Shown here piece after piece: positions 6,491-12,880 of a stretch of 14,882 bases of DNA (positions are counted from its first letter, which is position 1; the number at the start of each line of letters is the position of its first letter). The DNA lies in the NCBI GenBank assembly GCA_015655035.1, contig JAATFS010000180.1:1-14882 (forward strand), written 5' to 3'. The stretch comes from Lysobacterales bacterium. Its GTDB lineage: Bacteria > Pseudomonadota > Gammaproteobacteria > Xanthomonadales > Xanthomonadaceae. The notes under the pieces are model-generated. The model was not told the origin of the DNA, made no database searches, and saw only the letters and a program-made list of their open reading frames with translations. Position numbers and translations under genes: made by a program.

Positions 6491-6586
6491 AGCCAGCGCC
6501 CTCCTTCTTGGCAGTGGCTTCCTTGGAAGCCGCTGTGAGGTTTCACCACTCCTGTACGGTCGCGGCGGGATCCAACGCCGCGACCG
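6481..6586. terminator. Three tandem hairpins between convergent dnaQ and PP2C gene
   Basis: Three perfect or near-perfect inverted repeats lie in a row. GGCGCTG/CAGCGCC (6481-6487 with 6494-6500) carries the dnaQ stop codon in its loop. GCAGTGGCTTC/GAAGCCGCTGT (6511-6521 with 6526-6536) gives an 11-bp stem with two G-U pairs and a CTTG loop. CGGTCGCGGCG/CGCCGCGACCG (6557-6567 with 6576-6586) gives a perfect 11-bp stem with an eight-base loop. None has a proper T run on either strand, so they are not classical terminators. Their place between convergent genes suggests 3'-end formation or protection of both transcripts. Confidence 0.55.
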
Positions 6587-6604
6587 GCAGCGGTGCGGGA
6601 GGAC

Positions 6605-7297
6605 TCAGTGGCAGCGCACCAGGATCGCGGTGATGTTGTCCGAACCGCCGCCATCGAGCGCGGCGGCGATCAGTGAGTCCACGCATTCCTGGGCGCTGCA
6701 ATCGGCGTCGGCCAAGGCCTGTGCGATGCCCGAGTCGTCCACTTCCTCGGTGAGTCCGTCGCTGCAAAGCAGCAACTGCATGCCGGGCTTCAGCTCGCCG
6801 TTCGTGGTGGCCACATTGAGGTGGGTCGGATCGGTGACGCCCAGCGCCTGGGTGACGACGCTGCGCAGCGGGTGGGTGCGTGCCTGCTCGGTGGTCGTGG
6901 CCGGCTCCTGGACGGGCGCCTGGTCCTGGCTCAGCTGCGCGAGCCGGCCTTCGCGCCACAGGTAGGCGCGGCTGTCGCCGATCCAGGCAACCTCGAAATG
7001 ATTGTCCTGTACGCGCGCGGCGACCACGGTGGTTCCCATCGGTACGGTGTCGCTGCGGCGGCGCGAGGTGCGGATGATTTCCTCGTCGGCGATCCGGATC
7101 GCCTGCGCCAGCGGCGCGCCGGCGCGGACTTCGCGGACGATGGTCTCGCGTGCCAGCGCGCTGGCGACTTCGCCGCAGGTGTGGCCGCCCATGCCGTCGG
7201 CCACCAGCCACAGCCCCAGTTCGCCGTCACCGTAATAGGTGTCCTCGTTGAGGTCGCGGCGCAGGCCCATGTGGGTCAGGTGTCCGAATTCGAGCAT
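6605..7297 (-). CDS. PP2C-type (PPM) serine/threonine protein phosphatase
   Basis: This 230-residue stand-alone phosphatase domain shows the ordered PPM motifs: RDLNEDTYYGD (D19), LWLVADGMGGH (D34, G35), GTTVVAA, AWIGDSRAYLWREGRLAQLSQDQ, LLCSDGLTEEV (D180) and GGSDNITAILV (D220). The aspartates bind two Mn or Mg ions that activate water to remove phosphate from Ser or Thr. No signal peptide, membrane helix or sensor domain is attached, so it is probably cytoplasmic. I chose the ATG at 7297 because MLEFGHLTHMGLRRDLNED is the usual start of this family; the frame stays open to 7660 but would then run antisense through tRNA-Ser. No kinase or FHA gene is in the window, so its partner is unknown. 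A possible promoter lies at 7336-7364. Confidence 0.9.
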   Translation of the reverse strand: MLEFGHLTHMGLRRDLNEDTYYGDGELGLWLVADGMGGHTCGEVASALARETIVREVRAGAPLAQAIRIADEEIIRTSRRRSDTVPMGTTVVAARVQDNHFEVAWIGDSRAYLWREGRLAQLSQDQAPVQEPATTTEQARTHPLRSVVTQALGVTDPTHLNVATTNGELKPGMQLLLCSDGLTEEVDDSGIAQALADADCSAQECVDSLIAAALDGGGSDNITAILVRCH

Positions 7298-7335
7298 GTG
7301 CTTGGCGTCGTGTGCGGTAGGGGAGCGATATGGCC

Positions 7336-7364
7336 ATGATCGCGGCAGTACGCACATCCGGCAA
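7336..7364 (-). promoter_or_regulatory. Possible promoter of the PP2C phosphatase gene
   Basis: On the minus strand TTGCCG (7359-7364) and GATCAT (7336-7341) are spaced by 17 bases, each matching the sigma-70 consensus at four of six positions. A transcript would have a leader of about 30 bases before the ATG at 7297. The match is weak and may be chance. Confidence 0.3.
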
Positions 7365-7442
7365 CCGCTGGTATCACGCTCGGGCAGCAGCGGTTCACCG
7401 CCCCGCTGGCGCAATGCCTTGATGGTGCGCGTATGAAGGCGC

Positions 7443-7471
7443 TTGTCCGCGCGTGCGTGGCCCCGTATCAT
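7443..7471 (+). promoter_or_regulatory. Promoter of tRNA-Ser(CGA)
   Basis: TTGTCC (7443-7448) and TATCAT (7466-7471) are separated by exactly 17 bases. The next bases (GCACGGCCCC) form a GC-rich discriminator, typical of stable-RNA promoters under stringent control. The tRNA begins 30 bases after the -10 box, which leaves a short leader for RNase P removal. Confidence 0.65.
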
Positions 7472-7500
7472 GCACGGCCCCGGTTCGCTGGGGACCATCT

Positions 7501-7591
7501 GGAGAGGTGGCAGAGCGGTTGAATGTACCTGACTCGAAATCAGGCAGGCGTTTATAGCGCCTCGGGGGTTCGAATCCCCCCCTCTCCGCCA
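7501..7591 (+). tRNA. tRNA-Ser(CGA)
   Basis: The 91-base gene is a class II tRNA with a long variable arm. The acceptor GGAGAGG pairs with CCTCTCC, with discriminator G and encoded CCA at 7589-7591. The anticodon stem CCTGA/TCAGG holds the loop CTCGAAA, giving anticodon CGA, which reads UCG. The T arm is GGGGGTTCGAATCCCCC. It has its own promoter upstream and a terminator 11 bases downstream, so it looks like a single-gene unit. Confidence 0.97.
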
Positions 7592-7602
7592 GATCCCGCG
7601 AG

Positions 7603-7627
7603 AGCCCCCGTCAGGGGGCTTTCGTTT
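7603..7627 (+). terminator. Intrinsic terminator of tRNA-Ser(CGA)
   Basis: AGCCCCC (7603-7609) and GGGGGCT (7614-7620) form a perfect seven-bp stem with a GTCA loop. TTCGTTT follows. It begins 11 bases after the tRNA CCA. Confidence 0.85.
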
Positions 7628-7715
7628 ATGTGGCGTCCGCTGGGTGCGGAAAGGCAACATCTCCTTTACCCGCTGGCGCTACACTTTTCTCCTTACGTTC
7701 TTTCCGGTGTCCACC

Positions 7716-8114
7716 ATGTCCGAAATTCTCGTCCCCGTCTCCTTCGGTGAGCTGCTGGACAAGATCGCCATCTTGCAGATCAAGTCCGAGCGCATCGCCG
7801 ACGAGGCCAAGCTGGTGAATGTCCGCAACGAGCTGTCGGCGCTGGAGAAGACCTGGATGGCGCATCCGGCGGCCGGCGGCGACGTTGCCCGGCTGCGCGC
7901 CGATTTGAAGGCGGTCAATGAACGCCTGTGGGTGATCGAGGACGATATCCGCATCAAGGAGAAGGCGCAGGCCTTCGATGATGAGTTCGTCCGTCTTGCC
8001 CGCAGTGTGTACTTCGAGAACGACGAGCGTGCGCGGATCAAGAAGGACATCAATCTCGCGCTCGGCTCATCCTATATCGAAGAGAAGTCCTACCAGGATT
8101 ATCGGGCTGGCTGA
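7716..8114 (+). CDS. Small conserved protein, DUF6165-like, function unknown
   Basis: This 132-residue protein is hydrophilic and mostly helical. I recognise it, with moderate certainty, as the family called DUF6165. No catalytic motif, signal peptide or membrane helix is visible. The N-terminus (MSEILVPVSFGELLDKIAIL) is followed by a long charged helix with heptad-like leucines (about residues 40-90), which may form a coiled coil. The C-terminus carries the motif-like stretch RIKKDINLALGSSYIEEKSY. I chose ATG 7716, since the 24 upstream in-frame codons do not resemble the family start. It sits between tRNA-Ser(CGA) and the LPS core genes and converges with the glycosyltransferase, 17 bases between stops and no terminator visible. 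A TACACT box at 7680-7685 could be its -10, but no good -35 goes with it. Confidence 0.72.
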   Translation: MSEILVPVSFGELLDKIAILQIKSERIADEAKLVNVRNELSALEKTWMAHPAAGGDVARLRADLKAVNERLWVIEDDIRIKEKAQAFDDEFVRLARSVYFENDERARIKKDINLALGSSYIEEKSYQDYRAG

Positions 8115-8131
8115 TCGGCCTGTGCCCTGCG

Positions 8132-9181
8132 TCAGCGGCGGTGGTCGGCGCGATAGCGCTCGAAAGCGGCGATCGCGTCTTCGACGGTGATCAAGGCCAT
8201 CACCTCATCGAACTCGATCTTGTTGCCCCACTTGAGCTGTTCCGCCGGTTTGCCGAGGAACTTCCGGGCCGCTGCGTCATAGCGGTCCACGCAGTAGCGG
8301 AGATCGGAATACGGCCCGCTGCGGCGTGGGTTGCTGGCCGCGTGCAGGCCCAGCACCTTGGTGCCCATCGCATTGGCGATATGCATAGGGCCCGAATCCG
8401 GCGTCATCACCAGGTCGGCGCGTTCCAGTAATGCCGGCAATTGCTTGAGCGTGTCCTTGCCGACCAGGTCGAGCAACGGCGCCGTGGCTGCGGCGAGGAT
8501 CGCATCGGCGGTTTCCCGTTCCAGTTCGCTGCGTCCTCCGCACAGGACGATGCGCCAGTCGTGCGCAGCGGCATGGTCGGCAACGGCGGCGTAGCGCTCG
8601 GCGTACCAGTTACGGCGCACGTGGCTGGAGCAGGGCGAAATCATCAGTACCGGCCGTCCGTCGTCGCTCCATTGCGCGCGCGCCCAGTCGCGCGCCTCGT
8701 CGGGGATCGGCAAGTCCCAGCGAACCGGTTGCTGCTGTAGCCCCAGCGGCTCGCAGAAGCTGCCGATGGCGTCCAGCACGTGGATGCCGGGTCGATCAGC
8801 GATGCGTTCGTTGATGAACAGGCCATGCAGATCCTTGGAGCGGCTGCGGTCGTAGCCGATACGGCGGTGCGCTGGAATGAACGCCGACAGCACGTTGGCG
8901 CGGAATGCCACCTGCATCTGTAGCAAGGCGTCGAAGCGTCCGGTAGGGGCGAGTTCCGCGCGCAACGCGCGCATTCCGGCCAGTCCGCTGCGTTTGTCGT
9001 AGACGTGGAAATGCACGTCATCCAGCCCTTCGAGCAGTTTGTGCCCGGCCTTGTCGATCACCCAGTGCAGCTCTGCGCCGGGAAAACCGTGTTGCAGGGT
9101 GCGGATCAGCGGCACCACGTGGGTCACGTCGCCCAGGGCGGATAGCCGTAGCAGGCATAGGGAGGAGCGCACTGAAGCCAT
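8132..9181 (-). CDS. Glycosyltransferase family 9 (heptosyltransferase-like)
   Basis: The 349-residue protein has the two-Rossmann GT-B fold of family 9. Members transfer heptose from ADP-heptose onto the LPS inner core at the cytoplasmic face of the inner membrane. Visible landmarks are the N-terminal strand and loop LCLLRLSALGDVTHVVPLIR, and the donor-site motif MTPDSGPMHIANAMGTK (D262 to H267), followed by GLHAASNPRRSGPY. I chose the ATG at 9181 because MASVRSSLCLLRLSALGD is the normal start. Upstream codons run into the divergent kdkA gene. Adjacent kdkA fits a joint role in LPS core assembly. The exact acceptor, and whether it corresponds to WaaC, WaaF or another heptosyltransferase, cannot be told from sequence alone. 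Confidence 0.88.
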   Translation of the reverse strand: MASVRSSLCLLRLSALGDVTHVVPLIRTLQHGFPGAELHWVIDKAGHKLLEGLDDVHFHVYDKRSGLAGMRALRAELAPTGRFDALLQMQVAFRANVLSAFIPAHRRIGYDRSRSKDLHGLFINERIADRPGIHVLDAIGSFCEPLGLQQQPVRWDLPIPDEARDWARAQWSDDGRPVLMISPCSSHVRRNWYAERYAAVADHAAAHDWRIVLCGGRSELERETADAILAAATAPLLDLVGKDTLKQLPALLERADLVMTPDSGPMHIANAMGTKVLGLHAASNPRRSGPYSDLRYCVDRYDAAARKFLGKPAEQLKWGNKIEFDEVMALITVEDAIAAFERYRADHRR

Positions 9182-9201
9182 GGTGTTGTTAGACTCGATG
9201 G

Positions 9202-9951
9202 ATGGTTGCTTTCGACGCCACTGAAGCGCTGACGCCCTACCGCGAAGGTCGCGGTTACGGCGCCATTCTGTTCGACCGCGAGCGATTGCGGCAAGCCGAC
9301 GCGAGCCTGTTTTCCCCCGAGCACTGGGGCGAGAGGGCGCGGCCGGTCGGTGAGGGCGGGCGTGGCAGTGCCTGGCTCGTCGATGCGCCGTTCGGCCGCA
9401 GCGTGCTGCGCCATTACTTGCGCGGCTGGTTGGCGGCGCGGCTGAGTCGCGACTGCTATTTCTGGAAGGGGGCGAACCGCACTCGCAGTTTCGCCGAGTT
9501 CCGGCTGATGCGTGCACTGATCGAGCGCAAGTTGCCGGTGCCGCGTCCGCTGGCGGCGTGCTATCTGCGCCAGGGGCTGCGCTACCGCGCCGCCTTGCTG
9601 ATGGAGCGGCTGGAAGGCGTGCGTTCGCTGGCCGAGCATGCGCGGGTGGCCGGACGCGGTGCGCCCTGGGAAGAAACCGGTCATCTGGTCGCGCGGTTCC
9701 ACCGTGCCGGGCTGGATCATGCCGATCTCAATGCGCACAACATTCTGTTCGACGCCAACGGGCAAGGCTGGTTGATCGATTTCGACCGCGGCGTGCTGCG
9801 CATCCCGGCCACACGCTGGCGCGAGCGCAATCTGGCGCGGCTGCGCCGTTCGCTGGTCAAGCTGCGTGGCGAGCGCAGCCTGGAAGAAGTCGAGAAGGAT
9901 TTCGCGCGGCTGCGCCGTGCCTACGACCTGGCCTGGGATCGGGGTTACTGA
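9202..9951 (+). CDS. kdkA: 3-deoxy-D-manno-octulosonic acid (Kdo) kinase
   Basis: This 249-residue protein matches KdkA, which phosphorylates the Kdo residue attached to lipid A using ATP. The fold is protein-kinase-like: a basic N-terminal lobe, then the catalytic loop LDHADLNAHNILFD (D175, N180) and the metal site WLIDFDRGV (D193, D195). Length and the opening MVAFDATEALTPYREG agree with the family. The ATG at 9202 is preceded at 9198 by an ATG in another frame that opens an eight-codon ORF. No Shine-Dalgarno sequence is evident. The start is only 20 bases from the divergent glycosyltransferase start. The stop overlaps the next ATG by one base (TGATG), so it probably heads a seven-gene operon ending with moaE. 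Confidence 0.93.
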   Translation: MVAFDATEALTPYREGRGYGAILFDRERLRQADASLFSPEHWGERARPVGEGGRGSAWLVDAPFGRSVLRHYLRGWLAARLSRDCYFWKGANRTRSFAEFRLMRALIERKLPVPRPLAACYLRQGLRYRAALLMERLEGVRSLAEHARVAGRGAPWEETGHLVARFHRAGLDHADLNAHNILFDANGQGWLIDFDRGVLRIPATRWRERNLARLRRSLVKLRGERSLEEVEKDFARLRRAYDLAWDRGY

Positions 9952-10706
9952 TGGACTGGGGGCTGCGCCTGCAGGGCGTAGGCAATGCATCGGCGGTGGC
10001 CCTTGGCTCGCCGATGGCCACGATCGAGCGCGATGGCCGGCCGTGGCTGACCATCGACTGCGGCAGCGAGGGCCTGACCCGCTATCTGGCCGACTACGGC
10101 GAGATGCCGCAGGCGCTGTTCGTGACCCATGTGCATCTGGACCATGTCGGTGGATTCGAACGGCTGTTCGTGGACAGCTACTTCGGTGCGCGGCGCGGCC
10201 GTACCCGACTGTACGTGCCGGCATCGGTGGTGCCGTTGCTGCACCGGCGCGTGGGCGATTATCCCAACGTATTGGCCGAAGGCGGCGCCAATTTCTGGGA
10301 TGCCTTCCAATTGGTGGTGGTGGGCGATGCGTTCTGGCACGAAGGCGTGCGCCTGGAGGTGTTCCCCGCGCGCCATCATTGGCCCGAGACCGCCTATGGA
10401 CTGCGCTTGAAGGGCGCGCTGGTGTGGACTGGCGATACCAGGCCGATTCCCGAGATGCTGGCCCGCTTTGCCGATGACGGCGAGTTGGTGGCGCACGATT
10501 GCGGTCTTCACGGCAACCCGTCGCATACTGGCGTGGATGATCTCGAACGTGAGTATCCAGATGAGTTGTTGCGCCGGATGATGCTCTACCACTACGCCAG
10601 CGAAGCGGATGCGGCTGCGCTGCGGCAGCGCGGCCACCGGGTGGGCATGCCGGGCGAGCGCATCGTGCTGCGTTCGCCGACCGCCGAACGGGTAGCGCTG
10701 GCATGA
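9951..10706 (+). CDS. MBL-fold metallo-hydrolase, RNase Z/AtsA-like, unknown substrate
   Basis: The 251-residue protein has the metallo-beta-lactamase fold. The metal motif is THVHLDHVGG (H60, H62, D64, H65). Later ligands fit the RNase Z/arylsulfatase-like branch: WTGDTRP (D162), LVAHDCG (H182, D183), SHTG (H192) and LYHYASE (H214). No signal peptide is present. RNase Z processes tRNA 3' ends, but every tRNA in this window already encodes CCA, and the protein is shorter than typical RNase Z and lacks a clear exosite arm. I therefore leave the substrate open. It is joined by overlaps to both neighbours: one base with kdkA and four bases (ATGA) with moaA. This points to tight co-expression with LPS and molybdopterin genes. 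Confidence 0.87.
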   Translation: MDWGLRLQGVGNASAVALGSPMATIERDGRPWLTIDCGSEGLTRYLADYGEMPQALFVTHVHLDHVGGFERLFVDSYFGARRGRTRLYVPASVVPLLHRRVGDYPNVLAEGGANFWDAFQLVVVGDAFWHEGVRLEVFPARHHWPETAYGLRLKGALVWTGDTRPIPEMLARFADDGELVAHDCGLHGNPSHTGVDDLEREYPDELLRRMMLYHYASEADAAALRQRGHRVGMPGERIVLRSPTAERVALA

Positions 10707-11743
10707 ACGCGTTCCTGCATCCGCGCCCGCAGCTCAGCGGTGCGCCGGTGCAGGACAGATTGGGGCGCGCGCTTCGCGATCTGCGCCTCTCTGTGATCGA
10801 GGCCTGCAATTATCGTTGCGGCTATTGCATGCCGGCCGATCGTGTTCCCGATGACTATGGCCTGGCGGCGGACCGGCGCCTGAGTTTCGTGCAGATGGAC
10901 GTCCTGGTGCGGGCCTTTGTCGCGGTCGGGGTGACCAAGCTGCGCCTGACCGGTGGCGAGCCCTTGCTGCGCAAGAACCTGCCCGCGCTGATCCGGCGCC
11001 TGGCGGCTATCCCGGGACTGGACGACCTGGCCCTGACCACTAATGGCGCACTGCTGCAACGGCAAGCGCTCGCGTTGCGCCGGGCGGGCTTGAAGCGGAT
11101 CACGGTCAGCCTGGATGCGCTGGACCCGGAGGTGTACGCGCGCATGAGCGGTGGCCGTGGCGATGTCGTACAAGTGCTGGCCGGGATCGCAGCCGCCGAG
11201 CGCGCGGGGTTTGGAGCGCTCAAGATCAATTGCGTGATCCAGCGCGGCGTCAATGACGATCAGGTATTGGCGCTTCTGGCGCATTTCCGGGGCAGCGGCC
11301 ATGTGCTGCGCTTCATCGAGTACATGGACGTAGGCAGCTGCAATGGTTGGCGCCGCGACATGGTGGTGCCATCAGCGCAACTGCGCGAGCGCATCCATCG
11401 GCGTTGGCCGCTGCGTGCGCTGATGCCGAATTACGTTGGCGAGGTGGCTCAGAGGCATGCGTTCGTTGATGGTGGTGGCGAGGTGGGATTCATCAGTTCG
11501 GTCAGCGAGCCGTTCTGCGGGGATTGCCAGCGCGCCAGGGTGTCGGCCGATGGGCAGCTGTATCCGTGCCTGTTCGCCAGCCAGGGCCAGGACCTTGGGT
11601 CCGCACTGGCGAAAGGCGAAGCCGCGTTGGTCGCGCGTATCGAACAGCTCTGGGGTGCCCGTAGCGATCGCTATAGCGAACAACGGGCCGCGATGGTCCC
11701 CCGGCGCGGCAAGCCGGTGGAGATGTTCCTGTTGGGGGGCTGA
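10703..11743 (+). CDS. moaA: GTP 3',8-cyclase (molybdenum cofactor step 1)
   Basis: MoaA is a radical-SAM enzyme that, together with MoaC, converts GTP to cyclic pyranopterin monophosphate. The 346-residue protein has both iron-sulfur sites. The SAM cluster motif is CNYRCGYC (C35, C39, C42) and the C-terminal cluster is CGDC followed 13 residues later by a third Cys (C272, C275, C289). The GGEP motif for SAM (LRLTGGEPLLR), TTNGALL and SLDALDP are present, and the protein ends in the required Gly-Gly (FLLGG). The ATG overlaps the previous stop by four bases, and the TGA overlaps the next ATG by one base. Confidence 0.96.
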   Translation: MNAFLHPRPQLSGAPVQDRLGRALRDLRLSVIEACNYRCGYCMPADRVPDDYGLAADRRLSFVQMDVLVRAFVAVGVTKLRLTGGEPLLRKNLPALIRRLAAIPGLDDLALTTNGALLQRQALALRRAGLKRITVSLDALDPEVYARMSGGRGDVVQVLAGIAAAERAGFGALKINCVIQRGVNDDQVLALLAHFRGSGHVLRFIEYMDVGSCNGWRRDMVVPSAQLRERIHRRWPLRALMPNYVGEVAQRHAFVDGGGEVGFISSVSEPFCGDCQRARVSADGQLYPCLFASQGQDLGSALAKGEAALVARIEQLWGARSDRYSEQRAAMVPRRGKPVEMFLLGG

Positions 11744-12120
11744 TGGAGACGGCGCTGGCGGCACACCTGCGCGCTCTCGAGTTGCGCTTGCTGGAGCCGG
11801 CGGTGCGAGCTTCACGCGAAGAGTTGGAGCGCCTGCTCGACCCCCAATTCGTGGAGTTCGGGGCCTCGGGGCGTCGTTTCGAGCGTGGCGATATCGTGGC
11901 CGAGCTGGCCAACGAGGTGGCTGCCAATTACCGCGCCCACGATTTCGAGTGCATCGAGCTGTCGCCGACATTGGCGCAACTGCGCTATCTATCGACGACC
12001 GTTCGTGGCGGGCAGGTCCTGCAGGCCCGCCGCAGCTCGCTGTGGCAGCGAGGAGCCTCTGGCTGGCGGATGCTGTTCCATCAGGGCACCGTATTCGTCC
12101 AAGATGCCGAACACTCCTGA
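11743..12120 (+). CDS. NTF2-like / DUF4440-type small protein
   Basis: This 125-residue protein fits the NTF2-like cone fold. An N-terminal helix pair (LRALELRLLEPAVRASREELERLLDPQFVEFGASGRRF) is followed by strands with the typical ending SSLWQRGASGWRMLFHQGTVF. Such folds serve as small enzymes or ligand-binding proteins; I see no residues that decide which. There is no export signal. It starts inside the moaA stop (TGATG, one base overlap) and ends 25 bases before the chosen moaC start. Its place inside the moa run, between moaA and moaC, is unusual for a classical moa operon and suggests co-expression, but a role in cofactor synthesis is only inference. Confidence 0.82.
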   Translation: METALAAHLRALELRLLEPAVRASREELERLLDPQFVEFGASGRRFERGDIVAELANEVAANYRAHDFECIELSPTLAQLRYLSTTVRGGQVLQARRSSLWQRGASGWRMLFHQGTVFVQDAEHS

Positions 12121-12145
12121 ATTTCCTCGGGTTCTCCGTCGCGCC

Positions 12146-12637
12146 ATGGCCAAGCAATCCCCCGAACTCACGCATCTGGACGCATCCGGGTTGCCGGCGA
12201 TGGTCGACGTTTCCGCCAAGGCGATCACTGCGCGCGCAGCGGTGGCCGAAAGCCGGGTGCGCTTTCCTGCGGCCGTCGCCGCGCAACTGCGCCAGAGCGG
12301 GCTGCGCAGCGCCAAGGGCGGCATCGTCGAGACTGCGGTGATCGCCGGCACCATGGCGGTCAAGCGCACCCACGAGCTGATCCCGTTCTGCCATCCGCTG
12401 CCCATCGATGGCTGCCGGTTTGCGATCGAGTGGGCGGGCGAGCAGGTGCTTAGGATCGAATGCAGCGTGCGCAGTACCCATCGCACCGGCGTGGAAATGG
12501 AGGCGCTGACCGGCGCCAGCGTCGCCGCGCTGACGGTCTACGACATGTGCAAGGCGCTGTCGCAGCGCATGACGATCGGGCCGATCCGGCTGCTCGGCAA
12601 GCGTGGCGGCAAGCGCCACCTCGGCGTGATGCCATGA
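12146..12637 (+). CDS. moaC: Cyclic pyranopterin monophosphate synthase
   Basis: MoaC converts the MoaA product (3',8-cyclo-GTP) into cyclic pyranopterin monophosphate. The 163-residue protein shows the family motifs LTHLDASGLPAMVDVS, SAKGGIVETA, HELIPFCHPL (H76, H83) and MEALTGASVAALTVYDMCKA with active-site D133 and K136. I chose ATG 12146 (MAKQSPELTHLD), which gives the normal length. The in-frame ATG at 12104 would add 14 residues and overlap the previous gene by 17 bases; neither has a clear Shine-Dalgarno sequence. The stop overlaps the moaD start by four bases (ATGA). Confidence 0.94.
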   Translation: MAKQSPELTHLDASGLPAMVDVSAKAITARAAVAESRVRFPAAVAAQLRQSGLRSAKGGIVETAVIAGTMAVKRTHELIPFCHPLPIDGCRFAIEWAGEQVLRIECSVRSTHRTGVEMEALTGASVAALTVYDMCKALSQRMTIGPIRLLGKRGGKRHLGVMP

Positions 12638-12879
12638 GCGTGTCACTGCGCGTGCTGTATTTCGCCAGCCTGCGCCAGGCGCGCGGTGTGGCGAGCGAAT
12701 CGGTGCTGTCGTCGGCGACCGATCTGGCCGGGCTCTATCGCGAGCTCGATGCCGCACATGCGCTGCGCTGGCCGCAGCCGCAATTGCGGGTTGCCGTGGA
12801 CGGCGCCTTCGCACGCTGGGATGCGCCACTGCGCGAAGGCAGCGAAGTGGCCTTCATCCCGCCGGTGTCGGGAGGATGA
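12634..12879 (+). CDS. moaD: Molybdopterin synthase small subunit (sulfur carrier)
   Basis: This 81-residue ubiquitin-like protein ends in VSGG. The terminal Gly-Gly is the part that is adenylated by MoeB and converted to a thiocarboxylate, which then gives sulfur to the pterin. The start MSVSLRVLYFASLRQARG and the ending EVAFIPPVSGG are typical. moeB is not in the window. The ATG overlaps the moaC stop by four bases, and only one base separates its stop from moaE, so MoaD and MoaE are made together as a complex. Confidence 0.94.
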   Translation: MSVSLRVLYFASLRQARGVASESVLSSATDLAGLYRELDAAHALRWPQPQLRVAVDGAFARWDAPLREGSEVAFIPPVSGG

Positions 12880-12880
12880 A

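Noticed and set aside
7298..7660. N-terminal extension of the PP2C phosphatase by 121 codons
   Set aside because: It would be antisense to tRNA-Ser(CGA), its promoter and terminator; the family N-terminus fits the ATG at 7297.
7675..7685. TTTACC/TACACT promoter before the DUF6165-like gene
   Set aside because: The two boxes are only nine bases apart, too close for a sigma-70 promoter; only the TACACT box remains possible.
9124..10809. Minus-strand ORF of 561 codons opposite kdkA, the MBL gene and moaA
   Set aside because: It covers three well-supported genes in antisense and shows low-complexity Arg/Ala/Pro content, typical of shadow frames.
11372..12829. Minus-strand ORF of 485 codons opposite the moa genes
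   Set aside because: Shadow of moaA, the NTF2-like gene, moaC and moaD; no recognisable domain.
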